NCBI GenBank assembly: GCA_002421825.1
Contig: DISR01000025.1
Location: 8,805-41,742, forward strand
DNA from: Thiobacillus sp. UBA6205
GTDB lineage: Bacteria > Pseudomonadota > Gammaproteobacteria > Burkholderiales > Thiobacillaceae
Length of the DNA: 32,938 nt
Direction of reading: 5' to 3'
Notes under the pieces: generated by a model
What the model saw: the letters and a program-made list of their open reading frames with translations, nothing else
What the model was told of the DNA's origin: nothing
Databases searched by the model: none
Made by a program: the position numbers and the translations under genes
Shown here: in pieces, positions 1-6,134 of the stretch
How the letters are laid out: each line of letters starts with the position of its first letter
Position numbering within the stretch: the first letter of the stretch is position 1

Positions 1-243
1 ATCGTGTACAACTACCCCTTCGCCTGGCGCCGCTATCCCCAGGCATGGGCCAGGAAACAATCCCACCCCGGCGAGAAGGCCATGATCCCGCACAGCCGCC
101 TGGTCTATGCGCTGTCGCAGATCGACACCTTCGTCGACGTCACCGACGAGGACCTGCAGCGCATCTACGAGCTCGCCATGCAGGACGAGGCCATGGCTCC
201 AGAGGCTTCCGGCAGCCTGGCCGCACAGTCGTCGCGGGCCTGA
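1..243 (+). CDS. C-terminal part of an unrecognised protein
   Basis: The reading frame is open from the first base, so this is the 3' end of a gene that begins before the window; the GTG at 4 need not be its start. About 80 residues are visible, rich in aromatic and charged residues (it opens IVYNYPFAWRRYPQAW), and they end in an Ala/Ser-rich tail. The middle (residues about 30-65) looks like an amphipathic helical segment with several Asp/Glu. I do not recognise the family. The stop codon at 241-243 is followed by two stem-loops, the second a strong terminator, which fits the end of a transcription unit. Confidence 0.6.
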   Translation: MVYNYPFAWRRYPQAWARKQSHPGEKAMIPHSRLVYALSQIDTFVDVTDEDLQRIYELAMQDEAMAPEASGSLAAQSSRA

Positions 244-289
244 CTTGAATGTCGAGGCCGGCTGGCTCGAGTTTTCAAGGTGCGAAAAT

Positions 290-307
290 CGGTTCGTGCC
301 CGAACCG
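290..307 (+). other. Small stem-loop upstream of terminator
   Basis: Perfect 7-bp arms, CGGTTCG and CGAACCG, surround a TGCC loop. It lies 46 bases after the stop codon of the partial gene and 13 bases before the larger terminator stem. It has no T-run of its own, so it is more likely to protect the 3' end of the transcript than to terminate by itself. Confidence 0.4.
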
Positions 308-320
308 GCTCTTTCACGGA

Positions 321-357
321 TGAATGAAAAAGGCGCCGAGGGCGCCTTTTTCATTCA
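321..357. terminator. Bidirectional intrinsic terminator
   Basis: A perfect 17-bp inverted repeat with a 3-base loop. The core is GGCGCC-GAG-GGCGCC, flanked by A5 on the left and T5 on the right, so both strands give a GC stem followed by a U-run. It serves the plus-strand partial gene and the minus-strand secreted protein, whose stop codon (355-357) sits inside the stem. Confidence 0.9.
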
Positions 358-747
358 TCTATCCATGATGCGCGGACTGCCATTGTCGTCTTTGGTGTCC
401 GTATAACCGCCGCCGAGCACCGGCTTCTGCGTCAGGAAGTCATACCCGATGGTCAGGGAGCCGTTTTCGAAGTTGTATCCCGCACTCAGGTCAATGCCAA
501 AAGCGTTTTTATCCGTCCACGGATACCAATTGGCGCCGAGCGCCCCGATCCACTTCTCCTCTTCGTTGCTCGAAACGACTTTTAGCGTAAAGCCCAGATT
601 CTTGAGGGAAACGGGACCGCCAAGGCCATAGGTCAGGCCGAACATGGCAGTTGGATCGTAATCGGTCCCCCCGTTTTGCGGAGCCTGTTGAGCCCAGGCC
701 GTTGAGGAAAAGACCGCCAAGGAAAATGCCAGCAGGGTGTTTTTCAT
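355..747 (-). CDS. Small secreted protein, possibly beta-rich outer-membrane type
   Basis: 130 residues. The start at 747 is chosen because the protein then opens with a typical signal peptide (MKNTLLAFSLAVFSSTAWA, cleavage after AWA) and a short GAAG purine stretch precedes it. An upstream in-frame ATG at 777 would add ten basic residues before the signal. The mature part has alternating polar and hydrophobic runs with many Gly, Tyr and Phe (for example FGLTYGLGG, GIDLSAGYNFENGSLTIGYDF), the pattern of short amphipathic beta strands seen in small beta-barrel-like envelope proteins. It contains no cysteine. I do not recognise the exact family, and the role is unknown. It is monocistronic, between its own promoter region and the shared terminator. 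Confidence 0.75.
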   Translation of the reverse strand: MKNTLLAFSLAVFSSTAWAQQAPQNGGTDYDPTAMFGLTYGLGGPVSLKNLGFTLKVVSSNEEEKWIGALGANWYPWTDKNAFGIDLSAGYNFENGSLTIGYDFLTQKPVLGGGYTDTKDDNGSPRIMDR

Positions 748-788
748 TTTTTTCTTCGGCCGAAACCGATCATTCAAGAAATGCGGCT

Positions 789-794
789 ATTGTA
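789..794 (-). promoter_or_regulatory. Candidate -10 box of the small secreted protein gene
   Basis: On the minus strand the hexamer reads TACAAT, one mismatch from TATAAT, about 40 bases upstream of the chosen start at 747. No convincing -35 box is visible at 16-18 bases, so the call is tentative. Confidence 0.35.
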
Positions 795-1018
795 ACGCGC
801 AATCGAACGCGGCCGAATAACGGAACCCGTCCGGCAGGAGACAGAACCGCGTGCACCGCCTTAAGCCACATTCCCCCTGGTTTCTTCTGCCCGGTCAGAA
901 CCGGCCATGTACGGCTGCCCGGCTTTCAGGCCGGAAATCAATGGAAGCAATGCCGGGCAAACATTTGCCGACGAACACCCAAGCTCGGGGCCTGTCTCGC
1001 AGTTTCGCAATCCGGACG

Positions 1019-2308
1019 TTACCGCGCAATGGCGCGTGTCCTTGCCTCGCATTCGAAGCCGATGTCTTCTTCCGGATTGAGAACCCGGTCGCCCTGGCCA
1101 TCCTTGATGCGCGTCACCAGTCCCATCCGGTTCATCAGCGAGAGAAAGGGTTTGGGATCGAGTTCTTCCACATTGGCCATTTCGCCAATATCCCAGGTTC
1201 CATTGGCAATCAGCATGGCCGCCGCCACCGCAGGCACGCCCGCAGTATAGGAAATGGCCTGACTGCCCACCTCGTCATAGCATGCCTTGTGATCACAAAT
1301 GTTGTAGACCAGGACTTCCTGCGGGCGCCCGTCCTTGCTGCCCCTGAGCAGGTCACCAATAAAGGTTTTGCCGGTGTAGCCGGGCGCCAGCGAAGCGGGG
1401 TCTGGCAGCACGGCCTTGACGACTTCCAGCGGCACGACCTCCTGGCCCCTGGCCGTGCGCACGGGCTGTTCCGACAACAGCCCCAGGTTCTTCAGCACGG
1501 TAAAGACATTGATGTAATGCTCGCTGAACCCCATCCAGAAACGGATGTTGGGCACGCCCAGGTTTTGCGACATGGAATGGAGTTCGTCATGTCCGGACAG
1601 GTAGGTTGTATGCGTACCGACCGTCGGCATGTCCCAGTCCTTGCGGCGCTCGAACATCGCATTCGCCTTCCAGGCGCTGCTTTCCCACGACCATGCGGTC
1701 GAGACGAATTCGCGGAAATTGATTTCCGGGTCGAAGTTGGTGGCGAAGTAGCGCCCATGGCTGCCGGCATTGATGTCGATAATGTCGATGGATTCCACCC
1801 TGTCAAAGCAGGCATCCATGGCATAGCGCGCGTAGGCATTGACCGCGCCCGGGTCGAAGCCCGCGCCCAGCAAGGCCGTCACCCCCGCGTCCTTGCACTC
1901 CCGGCGCCGTTTCCACTCGTAATTGGCATACCACGGCGGAGTTTCGCACACCTTGCGCGGATCCTCGTGGATGGCGGTGTCGAGGTAGGCAGCGCCGGTT
2001 TCGATGCAGGCAGAAAGCACCGACATGTTCAAAAACGGCGAGCCGACATTGATGACGATGTCGCTGCGGGTCGACCGGATCAGGCGCCTGGTCGCGTCGA
2101 TGTCCATGGCATTCAGCGCGTGGGCCTGAAGATGGCCGGACTGCTGCAGGTTGCCCCTGGCCCTGATCGAATCGATGATGGCCTGGCACTTGCCGGGCGT
2201 GCGCGATGCGATGTTGATATCGCCGAGCAGTGAATTGTTCTGAGCACATTTGTGCGCCGCCACGTGAGCCACGCCGCCAGCGCCGATAATCAGGACATTA
2301 CGTTTCAT
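1019..2308 (-). CDS. Carboxy(nor)spermidine synthase/dehydrogenase, saccharopine-dehydrogenase family
   Basis: 429 residues. Enzymes of this family join aspartate beta-semialdehyde to putrescine (or diaminopropane) with NAD(P)H, giving carboxyspermidine or carboxynorspermidine, in the cytoplasm. The sequence opens with a Rossmann dinucleotide fold (VLIIGAGGVAHVAAHK) and continues with family-typical blocks such as VINVGSPFLNMSVL, LLGAGFDPGAVNAYARYA and NICDHKACYDEVGSQAISYT. The start at 2308 puts the Rossmann strand at the very N terminus and has GGGAAG about 7 bases upstream; an ATG at 2341 would add eleven residues and overlap nspC. The gene lies 39 bases after nspC on the same strand, so it supplies the substrate that NspC decarboxylates. 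Family assignment is strong; the preferred diamine (putrescine is the commoner) cannot be read from sequence. Confidence 0.92.
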   Translation of the reverse strand: MKRNVLIIGAGGVAHVAAHKCAQNNSLLGDINIASRTPGKCQAIIDSIRARGNLQQSGHLQAHALNAMDIDATRRLIRSTRSDIVINVGSPFLNMSVLSACIETGAAYLDTAIHEDPRKVCETPPWYANYEWKRRRECKDAGVTALLGAGFDPGAVNAYARYAMDACFDRVESIDIIDINAGSHGRYFATNFDPEINFREFVSTAWSWESSAWKANAMFERRKDWDMPTVGTHTTYLSGHDELHSMSQNLGVPNIRFWMGFSEHYINVFTVLKNLGLLSEQPVRTARGQEVVPLEVVKAVLPDPASLAPGYTGKTFIGDLLRGSKDGRPQEVLVYNICDHKACYDEVGSQAISYTAGVPAVAAAMLIANGTWDIGEMANVEELDPKPFLSLMNRMGLVTRIKDGQGDRVLNPEEDIGFECEARTRAIAR

Positions 2309-2347
2309 AGGACCACTTCCCTTTCGCTCGTGTTTTGACATCCAGCG

Positions 2348-3445
2348 TCAGGACAGGCTGTTGACGTAGTCGTCAAAGGAAAACTCGCGCACCACGCGTA
2401 CGCTGCCATCCAGTTCCTTGATGGCGATGGCCGGCATGTGAATGCCGTTGAACCAGTTCTTCTTGACCATGGTGTAGCCACCGGCATCGCCGATCGAGAT
2501 GCGGTCACCCACTTGCAGCGGGCGGTCAAAACGGGCTTCCCCGAAAATGTCGCCGGCAAGGCAGGTCTTGCCGCAGATCTGGTAGGCATGCCCCCCCTGC
2601 CCCGACCCGATCGGGGCCGTTTCGCGATAGATCAGCAGATCGAGCATGTGCGCTTCGGTCGAACTGTCCACCACTGCCAGATGTTTGCCGTTGAAACCGG
2701 TATCCAGAACGCTTACTTCCAGCGTCGTGGAATGGTGCACGACGGCTTCGCCGGGCTCCAGATACACCTGGACGCCATAGGTTTCTGCAAATCGGCGCAA
2801 GCGCCTGCAAAAAGCTTCCAGCGGATAGCCAGGCGCGGTGAAACCGATGCCGCCGCCCAGGCTGACCCAGTTCAAGCGTTTCAGGATGCCGCCATAGCCC
2901 TGTTCGACTCCGTCGAGCAGGGCATCGAAACGGCCAAAATCCCTGTTTTCGCAGTTGTTGTGGATCATCACGCCGTCGAGGCGATCGACGATGGAGAGGA
3001 TGCGGTCGGGATCGGATTCGCCCAGCCGGCTGTAGGGCCGCGCCGGATCGGCCAGATCGAAGCCCGCGCAGCTAATGCCCGGGTTCAGGCGCAAGCCTTT
3101 CGGCTTGCCGGCGGCAAACGACTCGAAGCGCCGGAACTGGTTGATCGAGTTGAAAATGATCTTGTCGCTGTTGGCCACGACCTCTTCGATTTCGTGATCG
3201 GCAAAGGCGACGCCATAGGCATGGGTTTCACCGCCAAATTTCCGGTAGCCCAGCTTGACTTCGTACAGGGATGAAGACGTGGTCCCGTCCATGTGCTGCC
3301 GCATCAGGTCGAACACCGACCAGGCAGCAAAACATTTAAGCGCCAGCAGAACCCTGGCGCCGGACTGCTCGCGCACTTGGTCAACGATCTGCAGATTGCG
3401 CAACAGTGCCGACTTGTCGATCAGGTAGTAAGGGGTCTGGATCAT
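2348..3445 (-). CDS. nspC: Carboxynorspermidine/carboxyspermidine decarboxylase
   Basis: 365 residues, the normal length. This PLP enzyme (alanine-racemase fold type III, DapA/LysA-related) removes CO2 from carboxyspermidine or carboxynorspermidine to give spermidine or norspermidine. The PLP lysine is in VLLALKCFA (K37); a Gly-rich phosphate-binding loop SLGGGIGF lies near residue 195, and the CGKTCLAGDIFGEARF block near residue 290 carries the C-terminal active-site Cys. The gene is in the middle of a minus-strand operon: the XRE gene ends 15 bases upstream and the synthase follows 39 bases downstream. The ribosome site is weak (CCAGGC before the ATG), which suggests translation partly coupled to the upstream gene. 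Together the two enzymes replace the SpeD/SpeE route. Confidence 0.94.
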   Translation of the reverse strand: MIQTPYYLIDKSALLRNLQIVDQVREQSGARVLLALKCFAAWSVFDLMRQHMDGTTSSSLYEVKLGYRKFGGETHAYGVAFADHEIEEVVANSDKIIFNSINQFRRFESFAAGKPKGLRLNPGISCAGFDLADPARPYSRLGESDPDRILSIVDRLDGVMIHNNCENRDFGRFDALLDGVEQGYGGILKRLNWVSLGGGIGFTAPGYPLEAFCRRLRRFAETYGVQVYLEPGEAVVHHSTTLEVSVLDTGFNGKHLAVVDSSTEAHMLDLLIYRETAPIGSGQGGHAYQICGKTCLAGDIFGEARFDRPLQVGDRISIGDAGGYTMVKKNWFNGIHMPAIAIKELDGSVRVVREFSFDDYVNSLS

Positions 3446-3460
3446 GCCTGGAAACAGAAA

Positions 3461-3820
3461 CTAGGAGTCGGCGCGGTCAGCCACAGCCCGGTTCCGGCTG
3501 CGTTTCTTCACCTTCTTCTTCTTTTTGCCGAGCGGGTCGATGATCACCGGCGGCTGGTCGGGAAACGTCGCCAGAAGCGCGAGCTGGCCGCCTACGCTTT
3601 CCACATAGTGGCGCAAGGTGGAAAGCAGCATGTCGCTGCGCTTCTCAAGCCGGGAGATCGTGTCCTGGCCGACCGCCAGGGCGGTTGCCAGGTCCTCCTG
3701 CGTCTGGTTGGTGCTTTTGCGCAGCTCTTTAAGAGAGACCAGCGGGACGGCATCCATCGATATGTTTTTTTTCCGATCGGCAGCATGCGGCAACGCTTTA
3801 TCGATGGTCTTTTTTGCCAT
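3461..3820 (-). CDS. XRE-family helix-turn-helix regulator (antitoxin-like)
   Basis: 119 residues. An XRE/Cro helix-turn-helix spans about residues 27-70 (SLKELRKSTNQTQEDLATAL, then VGQDTISRLEKR as recognition helix), followed by the short helical extension seen in HigA-like antitoxins (MLLSTLRHYVESVGGQLALLA). The C terminus is a strongly basic tail (GKKKKKVKKRSRNR), unusual for this family. No RelE/HigB toxin gene lies next to it. Instead it is the first gene of the spermidine operon, 15 bases before nspC, with a palindromic operator over its promoter. I infer an autorepressor that also sets nspC expression. The start at 3820 has only a weak purine stretch; an in-frame ATG at 3757 is an alternative that keeps the whole HTH. 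Confidence 0.85.
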   Translation of the reverse strand: MAKKTIDKALPHAADRKKNISMDAVPLVSLKELRKSTNQTQEDLATALAVGQDTISRLEKRSDMLLSTLRHYVESVGGQLALLATFPDQPPVIIDPLGKKKKKVKKRSRNRAVADRADS

Positions 3821-3852
3821 TTGATGAAATATTCCAGTGGGGCACGGAGCTA

Positions 3853-3881
3853 ATTATGTCTTATATGACATATGCAGTAAA
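3853..3881 (-). promoter_or_regulatory. Promoter with overlapping palindromic operator for xre-nspC operon
   Basis: On the minus strand a -35 TTTACT (3881-3876) and a -10 CATAAT (3858-3853) are exactly 17 bases apart, upstream of the XRE start. Inside the spacer and -10 lies the inverted repeat TATGTC-N6-GACATA (3855-3872). This spacing and symmetry suit an XRE dimer that blocks RNA polymerase, which points to autoregulation. Confidence 0.65.
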
Positions 3882-3962
3882 GACCATATTCTTTCGCAGG
3901 CAGGGCGAGAGGCACAAACCCGCTAGAATTTCCTGCATCTCTCCTGACGCGAAACAATGCCC

Positions 3963-4124
3963 ATGAAACGATTGCCGACCTCTCCTGCTTGCGCTTGCGC
4001 AGCTCTCGCACGCATCCGCGGCCCCCGGCATCCAGTCCTTCGACAGCCAAGTCGTGCGCACACATACCATGAACTGTTGAAGGGCAACGCCAGCCGGGTC
4101 TGCCTGGAGATGGAAAGCCGCTGA
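3963..4124 (+). pseudogene. Possible frameshifted remnant of a small exported protein
   Basis: An ATG at 3963 opens a 53-codon frame ending in TGA at 4122-4124, which overlaps the ATG of the TauE gene (TGATG). Read straight through, the product is unconvincing. However, in the +1 frame from about 3985 there is a good signal-peptide-like run (LLALAQLSHASAAPG) followed by IQSFDSQVVRTHTM, and the original frame resumes with ELLKGNASRVCLEMESR. Two compensating frameshifts would explain this. It could be a decayed periplasmic protein gene once coupled to tauE, or non-coding leader. There is no good ribosome site. Confidence 0.3.
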
Positions 4125-5005
4125 TGACAGTCTTCCCAGTTTCTGGGGTCGAGACCTGGCTGTGGCTGCCGCCGCTGGCAGCCTTCATCGTGTCGTTCTT
4201 CACCTCGATGGTGGGCATTTCCGGCGCCTTCCTGCTCATGCCCTTCCAGATGAGCGTGCTCGGTTATGCCGGCCCCTCGGCCTCGGCCACCAATCTCGTG
4301 TTCAACCTCTACGCCACGCCCGGCGGCGTCTGGCGCTACATGCGCGACGGCCGCATGGCCTGGCCGCTGGCGCGGCTCGTCATCCTCGGCACCCTGCCCG
4401 GCGTGGTGGCCGGCTTCTACCTGCGCACCTTGGTGCTGCCCGACGCGGCGCGCTTCAGGATCTTCGTCGGCGCGGTCATGCTGTACCTGGCGTGGCGCCT
4501 GCTGTCCGCATTCGTACCCTGGGCGAAGCGCAGGCCTGCGCCCGCTTTCGCAACTGCTGACAGCCTGCGGCTCGCGCGCAGCGACTGGCAGCGCATGGAA
4601 TTCGCCCTCGGCGACCACGCCTGCGGCTTTTCCGTGCCGGCCATGCTGGCGCTTGCCTTCATCGTCGGCATCATCGGCGGCACCTACGGCATCGGCGGCG
4701 GCGCCATCATCGCCCCCTTCTGCATCGCCGTCTTCCACCTGCCGGTGGCGGTCGTGGCTGGCGCGGCGCTCGCGGGAACTTTCGCCACCTCGGTCATCGG
4801 CGTCATCGTATATTCCGTGCTGCCGCTGCCCGGCGGCGGCCACGCCGCACCCGACTGGCTGCTCGGCAGCCTGTTCGGTCTGGGCGGTTTGGTTGGCATG
4901 TACCTCGGCGCGGCCACGCAGAAGCACGTGCCGCAACAGGCATTGAAAATCGGGCTCGGCCTTTTGCTGTGCGGCCTGGGCAGCGCCTATCTGTGGCCGC
5001 GCTGA
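4124..5005 (+). CDS. TauE/SafE family anion (sulfite) exporter
   Basis: 293 residues, normal for this family of inner-membrane permeases that export sulfite, sulfoacetate or similar small anions. Two halves each begin with the family signature: SFFTSMVGISGAFLLMPF near residue 30 and GIIGGTYGIGGGAIIAPF near residue 185. Seven to eight hydrophobic segments are visible, ending in GLGLLLCGLGSAYLWPR. The ATG overlaps the stop of a possible small upstream frame, suggesting translational coupling or a leader peptide. It diverges from the XRE/spermidine operon. The substrate cannot be read from the sequence; sulfite is the usual guess, and a sulfur-oxidising host would fit. Confidence 0.88.
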   Translation: MTVFPVSGVETWLWLPPLAAFIVSFFTSMVGISGAFLLMPFQMSVLGYAGPSASATNLVFNLYATPGGVWRYMRDGRMAWPLARLVILGTLPGVVAGFYLRTLVLPDAARFRIFVGAVMLYLAWRLLSAFVPWAKRRPAPAFATADSLRLARSDWQRMEFALGDHACGFSVPAMLALAFIVGIIGGTYGIGGGAIIAPFCIAVFHLPVAVVAGAALAGTFATSVIGVIVYSVLPLPGGGHAAPDWLLGSLFGLGGLVGMYLGAATQKHVPQQALKIGLGLLLCGLGSAYLWPR

Positions 5006-5113
5006 CTACTCGTCCGCGACCTCGACCAGGCGCGCAAACAACGCAGGCGATGACGGTACGGGATCGATTCAGGGCGAAAACCGATTCCGTCCGCCCCTCG
5101 GCTCACCAAGCGC

Positions 5114-5560
5114 TCACAGCTTGCGCGCATTGCAGCGGCCGGAGCGCTTCCACTGGGCCGACATGACATCCCGCACTGAAGAAGGCACGCCCAGCAGCAT
5201 GCTGCTCTCCAGCGTGTAGCGGTCTATGCTGATTTCGACCACCGACTGCGCGCTCAGGAGGTCCTTGACGGCAGGCGACGGGGCGATGATCTTCACCGAG
5301 TCCCGCGTCACCTTCAGGCTCAACTTGGGGAACACGGCCGCCTGCGCGTTGTTCGGGTCACTGTGCGAAACGCTCTCGGCGCCCGCGTCGATGAAGAAAT
5401 AGGCCGGTGCCACCGCGCTTCCGTAAAGCGTTTCCAGCTCCGTCGCAGTGCCGCCCAGATACCTGACCGGCTCGTCCCAGTAGCACGCGACCTCGACCGC
5501 CTGGCCGAACGCCGGCACCGCGAGCGCGAACAAGGCGGCGAAAGCAGTTTTCCGAATCAC
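5114..5560 (-). CDS. Secreted hypothetical protein
   Basis: 148 residues with a GTG start at 5560, chosen because a very strong ribosome site (GAGAGGAGAGG) ends about 4 bases upstream and the product then begins with a signal peptide (IRKTAFAALFALAVPAFGQA, likely cleaved after GQA). The mature protein has two cysteines, one near its N terminus (VACYW) and one near its C terminus (GRCNARKL), so a disulfide is possible. The middle has several beta-like stretches (AVFPKLSLKVTRDSVKIIA) and a helical segment. I do not recognise the family. It is convergent with the TauE gene and has its own promoter. Confidence 0.75.
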   Translation of the reverse strand: MIRKTAFAALFALAVPAFGQAVEVACYWDEPVRYLGGTATELETLYGSAVAPAYFFIDAGAESVSHSDPNNAQAAVFPKLSLKVTRDSVKIIAPSPAVKDLLSAQSVVEISIDRYTLESSMLLGVPSSVRDVMSAQWKRSGRCNARKL

Positions 5561-5594
5561 GATGCCTCTCCTCTCAGTCAGGGTTGATGCTTGA

Positions 5595-5622
5595 ATATTA
5601 GTCGCGCAACTTTTCAGTGCAA
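5595..5622 (-). promoter_or_regulatory. Promoter of the secreted hypothetical protein
   Basis: On the minus strand a -35 TTGCAC (5622-5617) and a -10 TAATAT (5600-5595) are 16 bases apart. The predicted start of transcription is about 25-30 bases before the GTG at 5560, leaving room for the strong ribosome site. Confidence 0.5.
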
Positions 5623-5672
5623 TCGCCCGCGCTCAAATCGGATGGGCCCAATTGATTTTGGGATGACAGCCA

Positions 5673-5687
5673 CCGACCTGAAGTCGG
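5673..5687. other. Stem-loop in the gap downstream of the 29-aa peptide gene
   Basis: Arms CCGAC and GTCGG with loop CTGAA, 76 bases after the stop of the small minus-strand peptide gene. The flanks (CACCG and CGGTG) can pair around it to make a larger structure. There is no clear U-run on the minus strand, so it is a weak terminator candidate at best. Confidence 0.3.
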
Positions 5688-5763
5688 CCTTTGCCGGCGG
5701 TGAGACACTTCCCGAGCAACGACAGCAAAGTATCCTGTTGCGGACTGTGTCCTGCCCCTCTGC

Positions 5764-5853
5764 CTAGATTTCAGTCTGCTCCGTGATCTCCAGCGCGTCA
5801 TCGGATGCCCAGATGTCTTTGTTCCAAGGCTCCCGAGATTGATTGGCTTCCAT
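5764..5853 (-). CDS. 29-residue peptide gene, unrecognised
   Basis: A short frame begins MEANQSREPWNKDIWASDDA and ends ITEQTEI. It is supported mainly by an ideal ribosome site: AAGGAG ends 6 bases before the ATG. The peptide is acidic, has two Trp (positions 10 and 15), no Cys and no membrane segment. The frame stays open upstream as far as 6042, but only this start has a proper ribosome site. No maturation enzyme or transporter lies beside it, so a modified-peptide precursor is only a speculation. It could also be a regulatory leader peptide or a small cytosolic protein. Upstream on the same strand are a GC palindrome (5901-5912) and a 7-bp stem-loop (5940-5958). Confidence 0.5.
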   Translation of the reverse strand: MEANQSREPWNKDIWASDDALEITEQTEI

Positions 5854-5900
5854 TTCAGACTCCTTCGTGGTTGATGGGAGTCTGATTGTCTTGCCGAGTC

Positions 5901-5912
5901 GCGGGCGCCCGC
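5901..5912. repeat. 12-bp GC palindrome
   Basis: The perfect palindrome GCGGGCGCCCGC lies 48 bases upstream of the small peptide start. It could be a regulator site or a short structure in the leader RNA; nothing else defines it. Confidence 0.3.
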
Positions 5913-5939
5913 TTTCAGGGAGACAGCTTGGAGCGTACA

Positions 5940-5958
5940 ACCGGCCAGCAAGGCCGGT
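5940..5958. other. 7-bp stem-loop in leader region of the small peptide gene
   Basis: Arms ACCGGCC and GGCCGGT with loop AGCAA. It is not followed by a T-run on either strand, so it is not a clear terminator. It may be part of a structured leader on either strand. Confidence 0.35.
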
Positions 5959-6040
5959 CGGGGTGATAATGATCAAAGTCCTCTCCATGCCCCTGAGTCG
6001 ATAGCCAACGTGGGGGAGGTACATGCAACTCCCATTCAAC

Positions 6041-6063
6041 AACGCGCCGACAGGCGCGTTTTT
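6041..6063 (+). terminator. Intrinsic terminator on plus strand with no assigned gene
   Basis: An 8-bp perfect stem, AACGCGCC-GACA-GGCGCGTT, runs into a T5 stretch (6059-6063) only on the plus strand. The nearest annotated plus-strand gene upstream ends 1 kb away at 5005, across a minus-strand gene. It therefore implies an unannotated plus-strand transcript in 5600-6040, or protects chrB from read-through. Confidence 0.75.
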
Positions 6064-6078
6064 ACTTTGAAGCGACGA

Positions 6079-6106
6079 TTGACTCAGGGCTAAAATTATG
6101 TAATAA
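6079..6106 (+). promoter_or_regulatory. Candidate chrB promoter, leaderless spacing
   Basis: A -35 TTGACT (6079-6084) and a -10-like TAATAA (6101-6106) are 16 bases apart. Transcription would start at or within a base or two of the chrB ATG at 6114. No Shine-Dalgarno sequence lies before that ATG, so the message may be leaderless. The -35 is good and the -10 only fair. Confidence 0.45.
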
Positions 6107-6134
6107 ATGCTACATGACTGTAGATATCGCTACA
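6099..6134 (+). promoter_or_regulatory. Array of TGTA/TACA dyads at chrB start (probable operator)
   Basis: Three overlapping dyads follow one another: TGTA-N8-TACA (6099-6114), CTACA-TGAC-TGTAG (6110-6123) and TGTAG-N6-CTACA (6119-6134). They cover the -10 region and the first codons of chrB. ChrB proteins are known chromate-responsive regulators of chr operons, so this is the likely autoregulatory operator. Confidence 0.55.

Noticed and set aside
3850..4239. Possible HigB/RelE toxin partner upstream of the XRE gene
   Set aside because: The minus-strand frame there has no RelE-like features and overlaps the operator and the divergent TauE gene; no toxin is visible.
5598..5951. Longer minus-strand frame overlapping the 29-residue peptide gene
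   Set aside because: It has no ribosome site and no signal of a real protein; it is a different frame from the well-placed small gene.
6023..6070. A 15-codon plus-strand frame (MQLPFNNAPTGAFLL) preceded by GGGGGAGGT
   Set aside because: The spacing to the ATG is too short and most of the frame is the stem and T-run of the terminator, so coding is unlikely.
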